Made by a program: the position numbers and the translations under genes. Positions 46,390 through 55,699 of a DNA stretch of 64,000 bases are shown here, piece by piece (positions within the stretch are counted from its first letter, which is position 1; each line of letters begins with the position of its first letter). The notes under the pieces were generated by a model, which was not told where the DNA came from, did not search any database, and was given only the letters and a program-made list of their open reading frames with translations. The DNA is from Flavobacterium supellecticarium (lineage in GTDB: Bacteria > Bacteroidota > Bacteroidia > Flavobacteriales > Flavobacteriaceae). The stretch lies in contig NZ_SSNZ01000011.1 of assembly GCF_004801375.1 (NCBI RefSeq), positions 1 to 64,000 on the forward strand. Reading direction: 5' to 3'.

Positions 46390-46403
46390 AATGTGCTATA
46401 CCT

Positions 46404-46442
46404 AGTACACCTGACAGGTTTCGTAAACCTGTCAGGTGTACT
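46404..46442. repeat. Dispersed palindromic element, copy 3
   Basis: Arms of 18 bases, AGTACACCTGACAGGTTT and AAACCTGTCAGGTGTACT, with a 3-base loop (CGT). The inner 15 bases of each arm are identical to copies 1 and 2. It lies 15 bases after the deacetylase stop codon and just before a terminator, between two convergent genes. Confidence 0.9.
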
Positions 46443-46452
46443 GTAACAAATA

Positions 46453-46480
46453 AAAAAAGCTTCCAAATGGAAGCTTTTTT
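46453..46480. terminator. Bidirectional terminator
   Basis: GCTTCC, 4-base loop, GGAAGC stem flanked by A and T runs on both sides. It lies between the deacetylase and rpiB genes, which converge. Confidence 0.8.
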
Positions 46481-46527
46481 ATTATAACGCTATCGGAGTC
46501 TTTTCTCTTTATTCTTTATTCTCTAGT

Positions 46528-46962
46528 CTATTGACAAACCGGGATTTTATTCACACGATTCGCATGACGTCCGCCTTCAAAAGCGGTTGCTAAAAAGGTA
46601 TCTACCATTTCCACAGCCTGTTGAATTGAGGTAAATCGCGCCGGAATACTGATAATATTCGCATCGTTATGTTGACGCGCTAAAGCTGCAATTTCTTTTG
46701 TCCAGCACAATGCCGCACGGATTCCCTGATGTTTGTTAACCGTAATGGCAATACCGTTTCCGCTTCCGCAAATTACAATACCAAAATCGGATCTTCCTTC
46801 TGTAACATCCAATGCAACCGGGTGACCGAAATCGGGATAATCCACACTGTCGAAAGTGTCAGTTCCATGATTCATTACCGTATGACCCTGGGCTTCCAGA
46901 TGTTTTAAAATCGCTTGTTTATAGTCCGGACCGGCATGGTCGTTCCCTATTGAAATTCTCAT
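46528..46962 (-). CDS. rpiB: Ribose 5-phosphate isomerase B
   Basis: Pentose phosphate pathway enzyme that interconverts ribose 5-phosphate and ribulose 5-phosphate. 144 residues. It has SIGNDHAGPDYKQ near the start, GIVICGSGNGIAITVNK with the catalytic Cys, and RQHNDANIISIPAR. It is 46 bases downstream of the DUF2007 gene and has its own well-formed promoter. Confidence 0.95.
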   Translation of the reverse strand: MRISIGNDHAGPDYKQAILKHLEAQGHTVMNHGTDTFDSVDYPDFGHPVALDVTEGRSDFGIVICGSGNGIAITVNKHQGIRAALCWTKEIAALARQHNDANIISIPARFTSIQQAVEMVDTFLATAFEGGRHANRVNKIPVCQ

Positions 46963-46987
46963 TGTGTTGTTGTTTATTTGTTTACTG

Positions 46988-47016
46988 CAAAGTTAGCAAA
47001 GAATACTGTTAAACAA
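46988..47016 (-). promoter_or_regulatory. Promoter of rpiB
   Basis: Minus strand: TTG (47016-47014), 18 bases, TAACTTTG (46995-46988), a fit to TTG-N(17-21)-TAnnTTTG. The -33 element lies inside the last codons of the DUF2007 gene. Transcription would start about 18 bases before rpiB. Confidence 0.65.
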
Positions 47017-47248
47017 TTTTTAAATTGGTGTCGTCGTTTAATTTTTTAAGAATCGCCCGTACGGCTTCAATATCATCCGGATGTACTTTTAGTTTAATCC
47101 CTCCCAAAGCCTGCGAATACATAGGCGCAATGTTCATCATCGTCTCATTTTCAAAAAAATAACGGATTTCCTGTTGCTCCAATAAATGTTTTAGCACGGC
47201 AATTTCGTGCGGATAATCAAAAACGGCTACCGTAACAAATTCATTCAT
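47009..47248 (-). CDS. DUF2007 domain protein
   Basis: 79 residues, the small DUF2007 ferredoxin-like fold: TVAVFDYPHEIAVLKHLLE, then IRYFFENETM and IKLKVHPDDIEAVRAIL. The family is called a putative signal-transducing protein but has no proven role. It is divergent from rnr and upstream of rpiB. Confidence 0.88.
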   Translation of the reverse strand: MNEFVTVAVFDYPHEIAVLKHLLEQQEIRYFFENETMMNIAPMYSQALGGIKLKVHPDDIEAVRAILKKLNDDTNLKIV

Positions 47249-47361
47249 CGTTTAAAGGTTTTGCTAAAGATACAAAAGTTATTATTTCTATAATTCTTAT
47301 TCTTTCTTCCCCGATTGTGAATACTAATTCGTAATTTTAGCAGTATATTAGAAAAGAATTT

Positions 47362-49542
47362 ATGAGTAAGAAACACAAAAAGTTAGGCAACAAAGGGAAA
47401 GACTTTTCTGCAAAAATCTTTAAAATACTTTCCAAAGATCCTAACAAAACATTCAACTACAAACAAATAGCTGCTGTTCTGGAACTGAATGATACCCAAA
47501 GTCGGAATGAAATCATCAAAGAATTAAAATACCTTACCGCCAAAGAAAAGATAGAAGAAGTGGACCGCGGTAAATACCGTATCATCACAAAAGCCGATTA
47601 TTTTGAAGGTGTAATCGATATGACCAGCCGAAAAACAGCTTATTTTGTTTGTCCGGATCTGGAAGATGATGTCTTTATTCCAACCAATAATCTGAACCAT
47701 TCTTTAGATGGGGATAAAGTAAAAATTTATATCTACAATCGTAGAAAAGGACGAAGACCGGAAGGAGAAGTTGTTGAAATTATCGAACGCAAAAAAACCG
47801 ATTTTGTAGGTGTGATCGATATCCAAAAGAACTTTGCTTTTGTGACGTCGGCCAATCCGAAAATGTATACCGATATCTTTATCCCGAAAGAAAAAATGGG
47901 AGAGGCGCAAAACGGCGATGTCGTTCTGGTTCATATCGAAGACTGGCCGGCTAAAGCTGACAGCCCGTTTGGGGTGGTTACAAAAGTGCTTGGAAAACCA
48001 GGTGAACACAATACCGAAATCCATGCGATCCTGGCTGAATACGGACTTCCGTATGATTTCCCTGTAGAAGTAGAGGTCTATGCCAAAAAACTGGACACTT
48101 CCATTCAGGAAAGCGAAATTCTAAAGCGTCGCGATATGCGGAATACGCTTACGTTTACGATCGACCCGAAAGATGCTAAGGATTTTGATGATGCCTTGTC
48201 GTTCGAGAAACTTCCAAACGGAAACTATGAAATCGGAATCCATATTGCCGATGTTTCGCATTATGTTCAGGAAGGAACCGTATTGGACGATGAAGCCTAC
48301 CAACGTGCGACTTCCGTTTATTTGGTCGATCGGGTAGTACCGATGCTTCCGGAAGTGCTTTCTAATTTTGCCTGTTCACTACGTCCACATGAGGAAAAAT
48401 ATACCTTCTCAGCTGTTTTTGAATTGAATGAAAAAGCCGAATTGGTCAACCAATGGTTTGGTCGAACAGTAACTTATTCCGATCAGCGTTTTGCTTATGA
48501 AGAAGCACAACACATTATCGAAACCAAAGGAAATCAGATTCCAGCCGAAATTTCGCTTACCGGAAACGAGTATACCGTAGATGCACCTATTGTGGAAGCG
48601 ACGCTAAAATTAAACGAGCTGGCTAAAATCCTTAGAAAAAAACGAATGCAAAACGGGGCTATTTCGTTCGATAAAGTAGAAGTGAAATTCCACCTAAACG
48701 AAAATGCCGAACCAACCGGAGTGTACTTTAAAGTCGCTAAGGATGCCAACCATCTGATCGAAGAATTTATGTTGCTGGCCAATAGAAAAGTGGCAGAATT
48801 TATCGGAAAACAAAAGAAAACATTTGTGTATCGTATCCACGACGAACCGGATCAGGATAAGTTGATCAACTTACAAACTGTGATTTCTAAATTCGGTTAT
48901 TCGCTTAATTTCAAATCCAAGGATTCGATTTCAAAATCCCTGAATACGTTATTGGAAGATGTACAGGGTAAAAAAGAACAAAATCTGGTGGATACACTGG
49001 CGATTCGAAGTATGAGTAAGGCCAGTTATTCAACCGAAAACATAGGTCACTACGGACTTGCTTTTGATTATTATTCGCATTTTACATCACCAATTCGTCG
49101 TTATCCCGATGTTATGGCACACCGTTTGCTACAACATTATCTCGATGGCGGTGCGTCGGCCGATGCGGAAGTATACGAAGAAAAATGTATGCATTCCTCT
49201 ACCATGGAAAGTCTGGCAGCCAATGCCGAACGCGACAGTATCAAGTATATGCAGGTGAAGTATATGCAGGATCATAAAGACGAAGAGTTTTTGGGCGTTA
49301 TTTCCGGTGTGACCGAATGGGGTATTTATGTGGAAATTATTGAAAATAAGTGTGAAGGTATGGTGCGTATCCGCGAAATCCGCGACGATTACTATACATT
49401 CGACGAAAAGCAATATGCTCTAGTTGGCGAAATATCACATAACATAATCCAATTGGGCGACGAAGTCATCGTAAAAGTGAAAAATGCCGATCTGGTTAAA
49501 AAACAACTGGATTTTCATTTTATCAAAAAGAAAGATTCGTAA
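47362..49542 (+). CDS. rnr: Ribonuclease R
   Basis: 3'-5' exoribonuclease, 726 residues. Domains in order: N-terminal winged-helix-like part, two cold-shock/OB domains (about 85-225), catalytic RNB domain (about 250-585) with TIDPKDAKDFDDALSFE around the metal Asp residues (269-282), and C-terminal S1 domain (about 640-722). It degrades structured RNA and helps in rRNA quality control. It is followed 20 bases later by a secreted head-GIN protein gene that may be cotranscribed. Confidence 0.96.
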   Translation: MSKKHKKLGNKGKDFSAKIFKILSKDPNKTFNYKQIAAVLELNDTQSRNEIIKELKYLTAKEKIEEVDRGKYRIITKADYFEGVIDMTSRKTAYFVCPDLEDDVFIPTNNLNHSLDGDKVKIYIYNRRKGRRPEGEVVEIIERKKTDFVGVIDIQKNFAFVTSANPKMYTDIFIPKEKMGEAQNGDVVLVHIEDWPAKADSPFGVVTKVLGKPGEHNTEIHAILAEYGLPYDFPVEVEVYAKKLDTSIQESEILKRRDMRNTLTFTIDPKDAKDFDDALSFEKLPNGNYEIGIHIADVSHYVQEGTVLDDEAYQRATSVYLVDRVVPMLPEVLSNFACSLRPHEEKYTFSAVFELNEKAELVNQWFGRTVTYSDQRFAYEEAQHIIETKGNQIPAEISLTGNEYTVDAPIVEATLKLNELAKILRKKRMQNGAISFDKVEVKFHLNENAEPTGVYFKVAKDANHLIEEFMLLANRKVAEFIGKQKKTFVYRIHDEPDQDKLINLQTVISKFGYSLNFKSKDSISKSLNTLLEDVQGKKEQNLVDTLAIRSMSKASYSTENIGHYGLAFDYYSHFTSPIRRYPDVMAHRLLQHYLDGGASADAEVYEEKCMHSSTMESLAANAERDSIKYMQVKYMQDHKDEEFLGVISGVTEWGIYVEIIENKCEGMVRIREIRDDYYTFDEKQYALVGEISHNIIQLGDEVIVKVKNADLVKKQLDFHFIKKKDS

Positions 49543-49562
49543 CATTTTAAAAACAGAAAACG

Positions 49563-50252
49563 ATGCTAAAAACAACTTTTAAGAACAGTTTCGCAATAGT
49601 CACATTCCTATTGGCAACGCAGTTTGGTTTTGCTCAGGTGACTAAAAACGTAGGTGATTTTACAGCGGTAAAAGTATTCGATAAAATTTCGGCTCAATTA
49701 GTTCCTTCTTCCGAAAGCAAAATTGAATTAAAAGGTCAAGGTGCTGAAAAAGTGGAAATTGTAAACAAAAATGGCGATTTAAAAATCCGTATGCCGTTGG
49801 ATAAATTCCTAAAAGGGGAAGACATCACCGCAATTATTTACTGTAAAAATGTAGAAAGTATCGAAGCCAGCGAAGGTGCTTATGTTTCCAGTGATGCTAC
49901 TTTAAAAGGCGTGGATTTTACCGTGAATGCCAATAAAGGCGGTCAAATTAAAGTGGCTTTGGATGTTAAAAAAGCGGGTATTCGTGCTACTACAGGCGGA
50001 ATCGTTAAACTGAGTGGTAAAGCCGAAAATCAAGATATTGTGATCAACTCTGGTGGTATTGTAAATGCCAAAACTTTTGAAACGTCGCAAACAACTGTTG
50101 CGGTGAATGCTGGTGGCGAAGCCGATGTTTTTGCAACCGATTTGGTTGATGCCAAAACTAGAGCAGGAGGAGACATTACCATTTACGGAAATCCGAAAAA
50201 AGTGAATCAGAAAACATTTGCCGGTGGAAATATCGACGTCATTAAAAAATAA
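49563..50252 (+). CDS. Secreted head-GIN domain protein (DUF2807)
   Basis: 229 residues: a signal peptide (cleaved near residue 24, after FGFA) and a right-handed beta-helix-like repeat domain. Its pattern is ITAIIYCKNVESIEASEGA, then KAGIRATTGGIVKLSGKAEN and VAVNAGGEADVFATDL. This is the DUF2807 auto-transporter-adhesin head GIN family, common on Bacteroidota surfaces; the exact role is unknown. A terminator with one G-U pair follows at 50281-50311. Confidence 0.88.
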   Translation: MLKTTFKNSFAIVTFLLATQFGFAQVTKNVGDFTAVKVFDKISAQLVPSSESKIELKGQGAEKVEIVNKNGDLKIRMPLDKFLKGEDITAIIYCKNVESIEASEGAYVSSDATLKGVDFTVNANKGGQIKVALDVKKAGIRATTGGIVKLSGKAENQDIVINSGGIVNAKTFETSQTTVAVNAGGEADVFATDLVDAKTRAGGDITIYGNPKKVNQKTFAGGNIDVIKK

Positions 50253-50280
50253 TTCCACTACAACTGAAACAAAATAGCAA

Positions 50281-50311
50281 AAATCCCGACTCGTTAGTAG
50301 TTGGGATTTTT
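50281..50311 (+). terminator. Terminator after the head-GIN gene
   Basis: AAATCCCGACT and AGTTGGGATTT form an 11-bp stem (one G-U pair) with a 7-base loop and an extended T-run. It separates the rnr/head-GIN unit from the LysE gene. Confidence 0.75.
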
Positions 50312-50442
50312 TTATATAATAACCCCGCTTTCCGGTCGATTTGAGACAATCGTTTTAAACCTATCGGATTTTTTAAACTATATTTGTAATTTAACATTGT
50401 AGTAACAGTGTTTTTACGCTTATTCACCTTAAATACCTTTTC

Positions 50443-51129
50443 ATGATAGACGATATTCTTACCGGAATTCCGTTAGGATTCTTTTTAAGTTTTATGATCG
50501 GCCCTGTCTTTTTTGTGCTTTTGGAAACCAGTATTACCAAAGGATTTCGCGCGGCCATGTCATTTGACGTTGGAGTAGTCTTAGGGGATATCGTTTTTAT
50601 TGCTATTGCTTATTTTAGTAGTGTCCGACTGATTCAAAGTATTAAAGACGATCCGGCTTTGTTTATTTTTGGCGGTATTCTGATGTTTACCTATGGTATG
50701 ATTACCTTTTTTAAACTCCGCAGACAAAGTAAATCCGTTGAAGAAGATGAGGAAGTTGTCGAATTGATCAAAAGAGATTACTTCAGCCTTTTTATCAAGG
50801 GATTCCTACTTAATTTTATCAATATCGGGGTTTTAGGATTCTGGCTGGCGATTATCATTACTTTCGGACCAAAACTGGATATGGTGCCTTCCCGTATGTT
50901 AACGTTTTTTAGTGCAGTGATTGGTTCCTATTTCATTACGGATATCGGAAAAATCTTGTTAGCCAAACAACTTCGTAAGAAACTGACTCCAGCTAACATT
51001 CTGAAAGTTAAAAAATTAAGTAGTATTTTGTTAATCGTTTTCGGATTGGTATTGATGTTCCAGGGATGGTTTCCTAAAGAAAAGGAATTTGTAAAAAATA
51101 CACTGGAAAAAATAGAAGAGAAAAAATAA
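50443..51129 (+). CDS. LysE family transporter
   Basis: 228 residues with six predicted membrane helices. The start is the family signature GIPLGFFLSFMIGPVFFVLLE, followed by GFRAAMSFDVGVVLGDIVFI. Members export amino acids such as lysine, threonine or homoserine. A charged central loop (SKSVEEDEEVVELIKRD) lies between helices 3 and 4. A TATATTTG -7 element (50379-50386) lies 57 bases upstream. Confidence 0.9.
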   Translation: MIDDILTGIPLGFFLSFMIGPVFFVLLETSITKGFRAAMSFDVGVVLGDIVFIAIAYFSSVRLIQSIKDDPALFIFGGILMFTYGMITFFKLRRQSKSVEEDEEVVELIKRDYFSLFIKGFLLNFINIGVLGFWLAIIITFGPKLDMVPSRMLTFFSAVIGSYFITDIGKILLAKQLRKKLTPANILKVKKLSSILLIVFGLVLMFQGWFPKEKEFVKNTLEKIEEKK

Positions 51130-51147
51130 TAGTAAATTATAGTTATA

Positions 51148-51179
51148 AAAAAAGAGCGGTTAATATAACCGCTCTTTTT
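51148..51179. terminator. Bidirectional terminator
   Basis: GAGCGGTTA, 3-base loop, TAACCGCTC: a perfect 9-bp stem (51154-51162 and 51166-51174) extended by A and T runs. It ends the LysE transcript and the convergent tRNA-Cys transcript. Confidence 0.85.
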
Positions 51180-51187
51180 GTTTCCTG

Positions 51188-51258
51188 AGGCATCGAGCGG
51201 ATTCGAACCGCTGTGGACGGTTTTGCAGACCGCTGCCTAGCCTCTCGGCCACGATGCC
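51188..51258 (-). tRNA. tRNA-Cys (anticodon GCA)
   Basis: Minus strand, 71 bases without an encoded CCA. Acceptor arms GGCATCG/CGATGCC pair fully, discriminator U. The D-arm is GCC...GGC, the anticodon loop is CTGCAAA with anticodon GCA, and the T-arm GCGGTTCGAATCCGC is intact. It is a lone tRNA gene between the LysE and folB genes. Confidence 0.97.
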
Positions 51259-51359
51259 AGTATTGTAGGGCGCAAACTTACTAAAATATTTTGAAATTCA
51301 AATTCAATTTCGACATTTTATTGTACTTATTTTATAATGCGCTCGTTTTCAACAGGCTG

Positions 51360-51719
51360 TTAACTACGGTATTCTTCCATTTGAACCGTAACCGCTTCCA
51401 CATCGCCGCCAATTGGTGGGTTTAGCTTGGAAACTGCTACTGTAATTCTCGATACTGAAGGAATTTCCTTAAAAATCCGAACCAGAATACGCTTCGCTAC
51501 ATGTTCCAATAATTTCGAACGGATCGCCATTTCTTCCCGGACAATCCGGTTTAAATGTACATAATCGACCGTATCGACCAATTCATCTGTTTCAGACGGC
51601 TTCCGCAAATCTGTCTTTACTTCCAAATCCACACTGTAATCCGATCCGATTTTACTTTCTTCTTCCAAACACCCGTGGAACGAAAAGGTTCGGATGTTTT
51701 TTAACTTAATGATTCCCAT
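51360..51719 (-). CDS. folB: Dihydroneopterin aldolase
   Basis: 119 residues of the tetrahydrobiopterin-synthesis fold. It has IRTFSFHGCLEEESKIG with the pterin-binding part, and the catalytic Lys in AVSKLNPPIGGDVE. It cleaves 7,8-dihydroneopterin in folate synthesis. It is upstream of the tRNA-Cys gene on the same strand and divergent from glnS. Confidence 0.93.
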   Translation of the reverse strand: MGIIKLKNIRTFSFHGCLEEESKIGSDYSVDLEVKTDLRKPSETDELVDTVDYVHLNRIVREEMAIRSKLLEHVAKRILVRIFKEIPSVSRITVAVSKLNPPIGGDVEAVTVQMEEYRS

Positions 51720-51857
51720 TTTTAAACGTATTCGATAATAGATTAGTCCTTCGACGGATAAAAGTACGAATTTTTAAAGCCATTTTGATAATAACCCTTT
51801 AAAGATATACCGACATAAACAACATTTTTGGTAAATTTGCCTTTCTAATTTTATTTT

Positions 51858-53543
51858 ATGTCAACAAAAGAAAAATCATTAAATTTTATCGAACAAATCA
51901 TTGAGGAAGATTTAAAAAATGGTTTATCTCAAGATAAATTGCGATTCCGTTTTCCACCGGAACCTAATGGCTATTTACACATTGGTCATGCCAGTTCCAT
52001 ATGTCTTAATTTTGGATTAGGATTGGATTATCAGGCGCCGGTTAACCTGCGTTTTGATGATACCAACCCGGCTAAAGAGGAGCAGGAATACGTAGATGCA
52101 ATCAAAAAAGACGTACAATGGTTAGGATACCAATGGGCAGAAGAATGTTATGCTTCCGACTATTTTCAACAATTGTATGACTGGACTGTAGCGCTGATCA
52201 AAAAAGGAAAAGCCTATGTCGACAGTCAGACTTCGGAAGAAATGGCCAAACAAAAAGGAACGCCTACACAAGCGGGTGTTGATAGTCCGTACCGAAACCG
52301 TTCGGTAGAAGAAAACCTGGATTTATTCGAACGAATGAAAAACGGTGAATTCGAAGAAGGTACGCATATTTTAAGAGCCAAAATTGATATGGCTTCTACC
52401 AACATGCTAATGCGTGATCCGATCATGTATCGTATTTTACACAAACACCACCACAGAACCGGTGAAAAATGGTGTATCTATCCGATGTACGACTGGGCAC
52501 ATGGTGAAAGCGATTACCTGGAGCAAATCTCACATTCGTTCTGTACACTGGAATTTTTACCTCACCGCGAATTGTACGACTGGTTTTTAGATCAGATTAT
52601 TGATACCGACAAAGTACGTCCGAAACAACGTGAATTTGCACGTAGAAATCTTTCGCACACCGTCGTTAGTAAGCGTAAATTACTACAATTGGTTCAGGAA
52701 GGACATGTTACCGGATGGGACGATCCTAGAATGTCGACCATTTCCGGAATGCGCAGAAGAGGGTATACACCAACTGCCATCCGTAATTTTGCTGATACAA
52801 TTGGTATTGCCAAACGCGATAACCTGATTGACGTTTCCTTACTGGAATTCTGCGTTCGCGAAGATCTAAACAAAACGGCACCACGCGTAATGGCCGTATT
52901 GGATCCGGTTAAACTGATCCTTACCAATTATCCAGAAGGAAAAGAGGAGTGGTTGGATGCCGAAAACAATCAGGAAGAAGAAATAATGACCTATAGAAAA
53001 GTGCCTTTTTCAAAAGAATTATATATTGAAAGAGAGGACTTTTTAGAAGAAGCGAACAGTAAATTTTTCCGTTTGACCCTTGGAAAAGAAGTGCGTTTAA
53101 AAAATGCCTATATCATTAAAGGGGAAAGCGTGGTTAAAGATGCTGATGGAAATATTACCGAAATTCATGCTACTTATGATGAAGACAGTAGAAGTGGAAG
53201 CGGTTCGGAAGCAAGTCAGCGTAAAGTAAAAGGTACCATTCACTGGGTATCGGTTGCGCATGCTGTTCCGGCTGAGATCCGAATCTACGACCGTTTGTTT
53301 TCACATGAAAACCCGGATGGTAATAAAGAGATTAATTTCAAAGAGTTTTTAAATCCTAATTCATTGGAAATCATTACCGGATACCTGGAACCTAGCCTGA
53401 AAACGGCAGTCGATGGTGACCGATTCCAATTCCAACGTTTGGGATATTTCTGTGTAGATCGCGACACTACTGCTGATAAACTGGTTTTTAACAAAACCGT
53501 TGGCCTTCGCGATACATGGGCAAAAGTGGAAAGTAAAGAATAA
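51858..53543 (+). CDS. glnS: Glutamine-tRNA ligase
   Basis: 561 residues. Class I synthetase signature HIGH at 41-44 ([15 protein letters not shown]) and the KMSKS-type motif VVSKRKL near 270. A C-terminal anticodon-binding beta-barrel domain begins about residue 350. Its presence beside a separate gltX at 56753 shows that this organism charges Gln directly. A TAAATTTG -7 element is at 51832-51839. It is followed 4 bases later by the sterol-desaturase-type gene. Confidence 0.96.
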   Translation: MSTKEKSLNFIEQIIEEDLKNGLSQDKLRFRFPPEPNGYLHIGHASSICLNFGLGLDYQAPVNLRFDDTNPAKEEQEYVDAIKKDVQWLGYQWAEECYASDYFQQLYDWTVALIKKGKAYVDSQTSEEMAKQKGTPTQAGVDSPYRNRSVEENLDLFERMKNGEFEEGTHILRAKIDMASTNMLMRDPIMYRILHKHHHRTGEKWCIYPMYDWAHGESDYLEQISHSFCTLEFLPHRELYDWFLDQIIDTDKVRPKQREFARRNLSHTVVSKRKLLQLVQEGHVTGWDDPRMSTISGMRRRGYTPTAIRNFADTIGIAKRDNLIDVSLLEFCVREDLNKTAPRVMAVLDPVKLILTNYPEGKEEWLDAENNQEEEIMTYRKVPFSKELYIEREDFLEEANSKFFRLTLGKEVRLKNAYIIKGESVVKDADGNITEIHATYDEDSRSGSGSEASQRKVKGTIHWVSVAHAVPAEIRIYDRLFSHENPDGNKEINFKEFLNPNSLEIITGYLEPSLKTAVDGDRFQFQRLGYFCVDRDTTADKLVFNKTVGLRDTWAKVESKE

Positions 53544-53547
53544 AGTT

Positions 53548-54462
53548 ATGTTAGATCATTTTTTTGGAGAACAGGCCGTAGCCAATGTATATTTATATTC
53601 GGCTCCGTTGCATATCCTAATCATCTTATTTGAAATGTTTTACAGCTATTCGCATAAAAAGCATTTTTATAATACGAAAGATACGCTTACCAATATTTAT
53701 ATGGCTTGTCTGAACTATGGTTTGGACATTATCATGAAAGCCTTTGCTATTGGGGTTATGTTCTACTTTTACGAACACCGCATTTTCGATCTGGAATACA
53801 GCAGTGTTTGGTATTGGATTGGTGTTTTCCTTTTACAGGATTTTGCCTACTATGTCCATCATTATGTAGATCATCACTCCAGAATGTTCTGGGCTGTACA
53901 CGTAACGCATCATAATTCCGGTTATTTTAATATTACCACCGGATTTCGATCACCGGTTTTACAACCTTTATACCGCTATTTGTTCTTTTCGCCAATAGCC
54001 TTTTTAGGTTTTAATCCGTGGCATATTATGGCCGCTTATGCGATTATTCAGATCTACGGAACCTGGGTACATACCAAAACCGTAAAAAGTATGGGTATTT
54101 TAGAATGGATTTTGGTTACACCATCCCATCACAGAGTACACCATGCTTCGAATGCGCGTTACCTGGATCGTAATATGGGAATGGGATTAATTATCTGGGA
54201 TCGTATTTTTGGAACTTTTGAAAAAGAAGATCCGAATTATGAAGAAGTGCGTTTCGGACTTACTTCCGAAATTGAAGATAAAGGACCCCTTAATATTGTA
54301 TTCCACGAATGGAAAGATATCTGGCGGGATGCTTCTCAACCGGATATTAAATTTTCCGATCGTCTAAAATATATTTTTTATCCTCCGGGATGGTCACATA
54401 CCGGAGATTTTAAAACATCTGCCAAACTTCGGGCTGAAGAAAGAGCAAATAGACAAAAATGA
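53548..54462 (+). CDS. Sterol desaturase/fatty acid hydroxylase family protein
   Basis: About 304 residues, started at MLDHFFGEQAVANVYLY; an overlapping upstream start inside glnS is rejected. Four or five membrane helices and the diiron histidine motifs HHYVDHHSRMFWAVHVTHHN (split as HxxHH and HxxHH) and THPSHHRVHHASN-type PSHHRVHHASN are visible. Such enzymes hydroxylate or desaturate lipids in the membrane. The substrate is unknown. A terminator follows at 54464-54490. The 277 bases after the stop hold only that terminator and A+T-rich sequence. Confidence 0.9.
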   Translation: MLDHFFGEQAVANVYLYSAPLHILIILFEMFYSYSHKKHFYNTKDTLTNIYMACLNYGLDIIMKAFAIGVMFYFYEHRIFDLEYSSVWYWIGVFLLQDFAYYVHHYVDHHSRMFWAVHVTHHNSGYFNITTGFRSPVLQPLYRYLFFSPIAFLGFNPWHIMAAYAIIQIYGTWVHTKTVKSMGILEWILVTPSHHRVHHASNARYLDRNMGMGLIIWDRIFGTFEKEDPNYEEVRFGLTSEIEDKGPLNIVFHEWKDIWRDASQPDIKFSDRLKYIFYPPGWSHTGDFKTSAKLRAEERANRQK

Positions 54463-54463
54463 T

Positions 54464-54490
54464 AAAGGGCTTCTTTTTAGAAGCTCTTTT
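54464..54490 (+). terminator. Terminator after the sterol-desaturase gene
   Basis: AAAGGGCTTCT and AGAAGCTCTTT form an 11-bp stem (one G-U pair) with a 4-base T loop and T-rich tail, 2 bases after the stop codon. Confidence 0.75.
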
Positions 54491-54739
54491 CTATTATATA
54501 TTATATCGATTAAAATTATAATTATTATTTTTAAAATCTATTAAAAATGACTTTATAAAACGCTGTTAAATCCATTATCTTTTTTGGTTAAATAGATTTT
54601 GCATCTCTAAAAAAATACGTATTTAAAAAGCTTTTAATTTCATTATTTTAAAAAACAAGTTTTTATTAACGACTTATTAACGTATTTATGAATATTAAAT
54701 TCGTAAGTTTATAATTATTAATTTTTAAAAAGTGAGATT

Positions 54740-55069
54740 ATGTCTAATAACACAGGTAACACATTATTGGCACTTTTAGCCGGAGCAGCTATCGGTGCCG
54801 GTGTCGGAATTTTATTTGCTCCCGATAAAGGATCTAAAACCCGAAGAAAAATTAAAGATGGTTTCGACAAGGAAAGAGATCACTTACGAGACAAGTTTAA
54901 CGAGGCAACCCATAACCTCAAACATAAATTTAGCAGAGCCAAAATGGATTTGGAAAGTGAATTTGATCATTTAGTATCTAATGTTGATCATAAAACCGAA
55001 GACGTTATTGCTACGTTGGAAAGAAAATTAGAAGATCTTAAAAAACAGCACGCTAAAGCAACTAAATAA
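54740..55069 (+). CDS. YtxH family protein
   Basis: 109 residues: a Gly/Ala-rich membrane helix (LLALLAGAAIGAGVGILFAP, about 8-27), then the YtxH signature DKGSKTRRKIKDGF and a long charged helix. YtxH proteins are small envelope or stress proteins; exact function is unknown. First of three tightly packed genes (8 and 2 base gaps) with a holin-like gene and a small DUF6327-like gene, a recurrent Bacteroidota trio linked to general stress. Confidence 0.85.
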   Translation: MSNNTGNTLLALLAGAAIGAGVGILFAPDKGSKTRRKIKDGFDKERDHLRDKFNEATHNLKHKFSRAKMDLESEFDHLVSNVDHKTEDVIATLERKLEDLKKQHAKATK

Positions 55070-55077
55070 AGTAGGCT

Positions 55078-55428
55078 ATGGCTTTTGAAAAATTAAAAGA
55101 AAATACCGAACAAATTCAGGATAATGCCAAAGCATTATTCGACTCCAACGTGGCTTACTATAAACTATGGTTTTTTAAAGTCGCCATGAAGTCAACAACA
55201 ATGATACTTAAAATTTTCCTTTTGAGTATCTTCCTGATGTTGATGGTACTTTTCTTGTCTATAGCCGGTGCCTTTGCTTTAGGTAATATGTTGGGTAGTT
55301 ATGCACTCGGTTTCTTAATTGTGGGTGTCATTTATCTGATCCTTTGTATCGTGGTTTACTATATCAAAGATAAAATCGTGGAAGGCCCGATACTGGAAAA
55401 ATTTTCCGAATTCTTTTTTAATGATTAA
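55078..55428 (+). CDS. Phage-holin-superfamily-like membrane protein
   Basis: 116 residues with an amphipathic N-terminus and two membrane helices (about 43-66 and 73-97). It resembles the phage holin (DUF1469, superfamily 6) type found in YtxH clusters. Nothing else phage-like is nearby, so a lysis role is unlikely. It is the middle gene of the YtxH trio. Confidence 0.78.
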   Translation: MAFEKLKENTEQIQDNAKALFDSNVAYYKLWFFKVAMKSTTMILKIFLLSIFLMLMVLFLSIAGAFALGNMLGSYALGFLIVGVIYLILCIVVYYIKDKIVEGPILEKFSEFFFND

Positions 55429-55430
55429 CT

Positions 55431-55667
55431 ATGGAAAGAAAAAAATATTCGTCATATGATGAAATCAACCGTGAACTGGAAATCTTAAAAGTACAGAAAG
55501 AACTGGATTACAGACGTTTGGTCTATGCAGTCGAAAAAACACGGGATGATCTTACACCAGGAGTATTTACTTCCGGAGTGGTTCGTTCCATAGGTTCATT
55601 TTTTACGAAATCGGGAACAATTCAAAATCTATTAATCGGTTTTATTTTTAACCGGTTATTCAAATAA
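55431..55667 (+). CDS. Small DUF6327-like protein
   Basis: 78 residues: a charged helical start (YSSYDEINRELEILKVQKEL), a central basic helix, and a hydrophobic C-terminal stretch. I believe it is DUF6327, seen downstream of YtxH and holin-like genes in Flavobacteriia. Role unknown. It is 2 bases after the holin-like gene and is followed by a terminator. Confidence 0.7.
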   Translation: MERKKYSSYDEINRELEILKVQKELDYRRLVYAVEKTRDDLTPGVFTSGVVRSIGSFFTKSGTIQNLLIGFIFNRLFK

Positions 55668-55691
55668 AAAAGCGGCTAATGCCGCTTTTTT
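55665..55691. terminator. Bidirectional terminator
   Basis: AAAAAAGCGGC, 4-base loop, GCCGCTTTTTT. It overlaps the end of the YtxH trio and lies before the convergent SPFH gene stop at 55700, so it serves both. Confidence 0.85.
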
Positions 55692-55699
55692 TGTTTTAT

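Noticed and set aside
55078..55428. Phage holin annotation suggesting a prophage
   Set aside because: No integrase, terminase, capsid, lysin or attachment-like repeats nearby; the family occurs in stress clusters.
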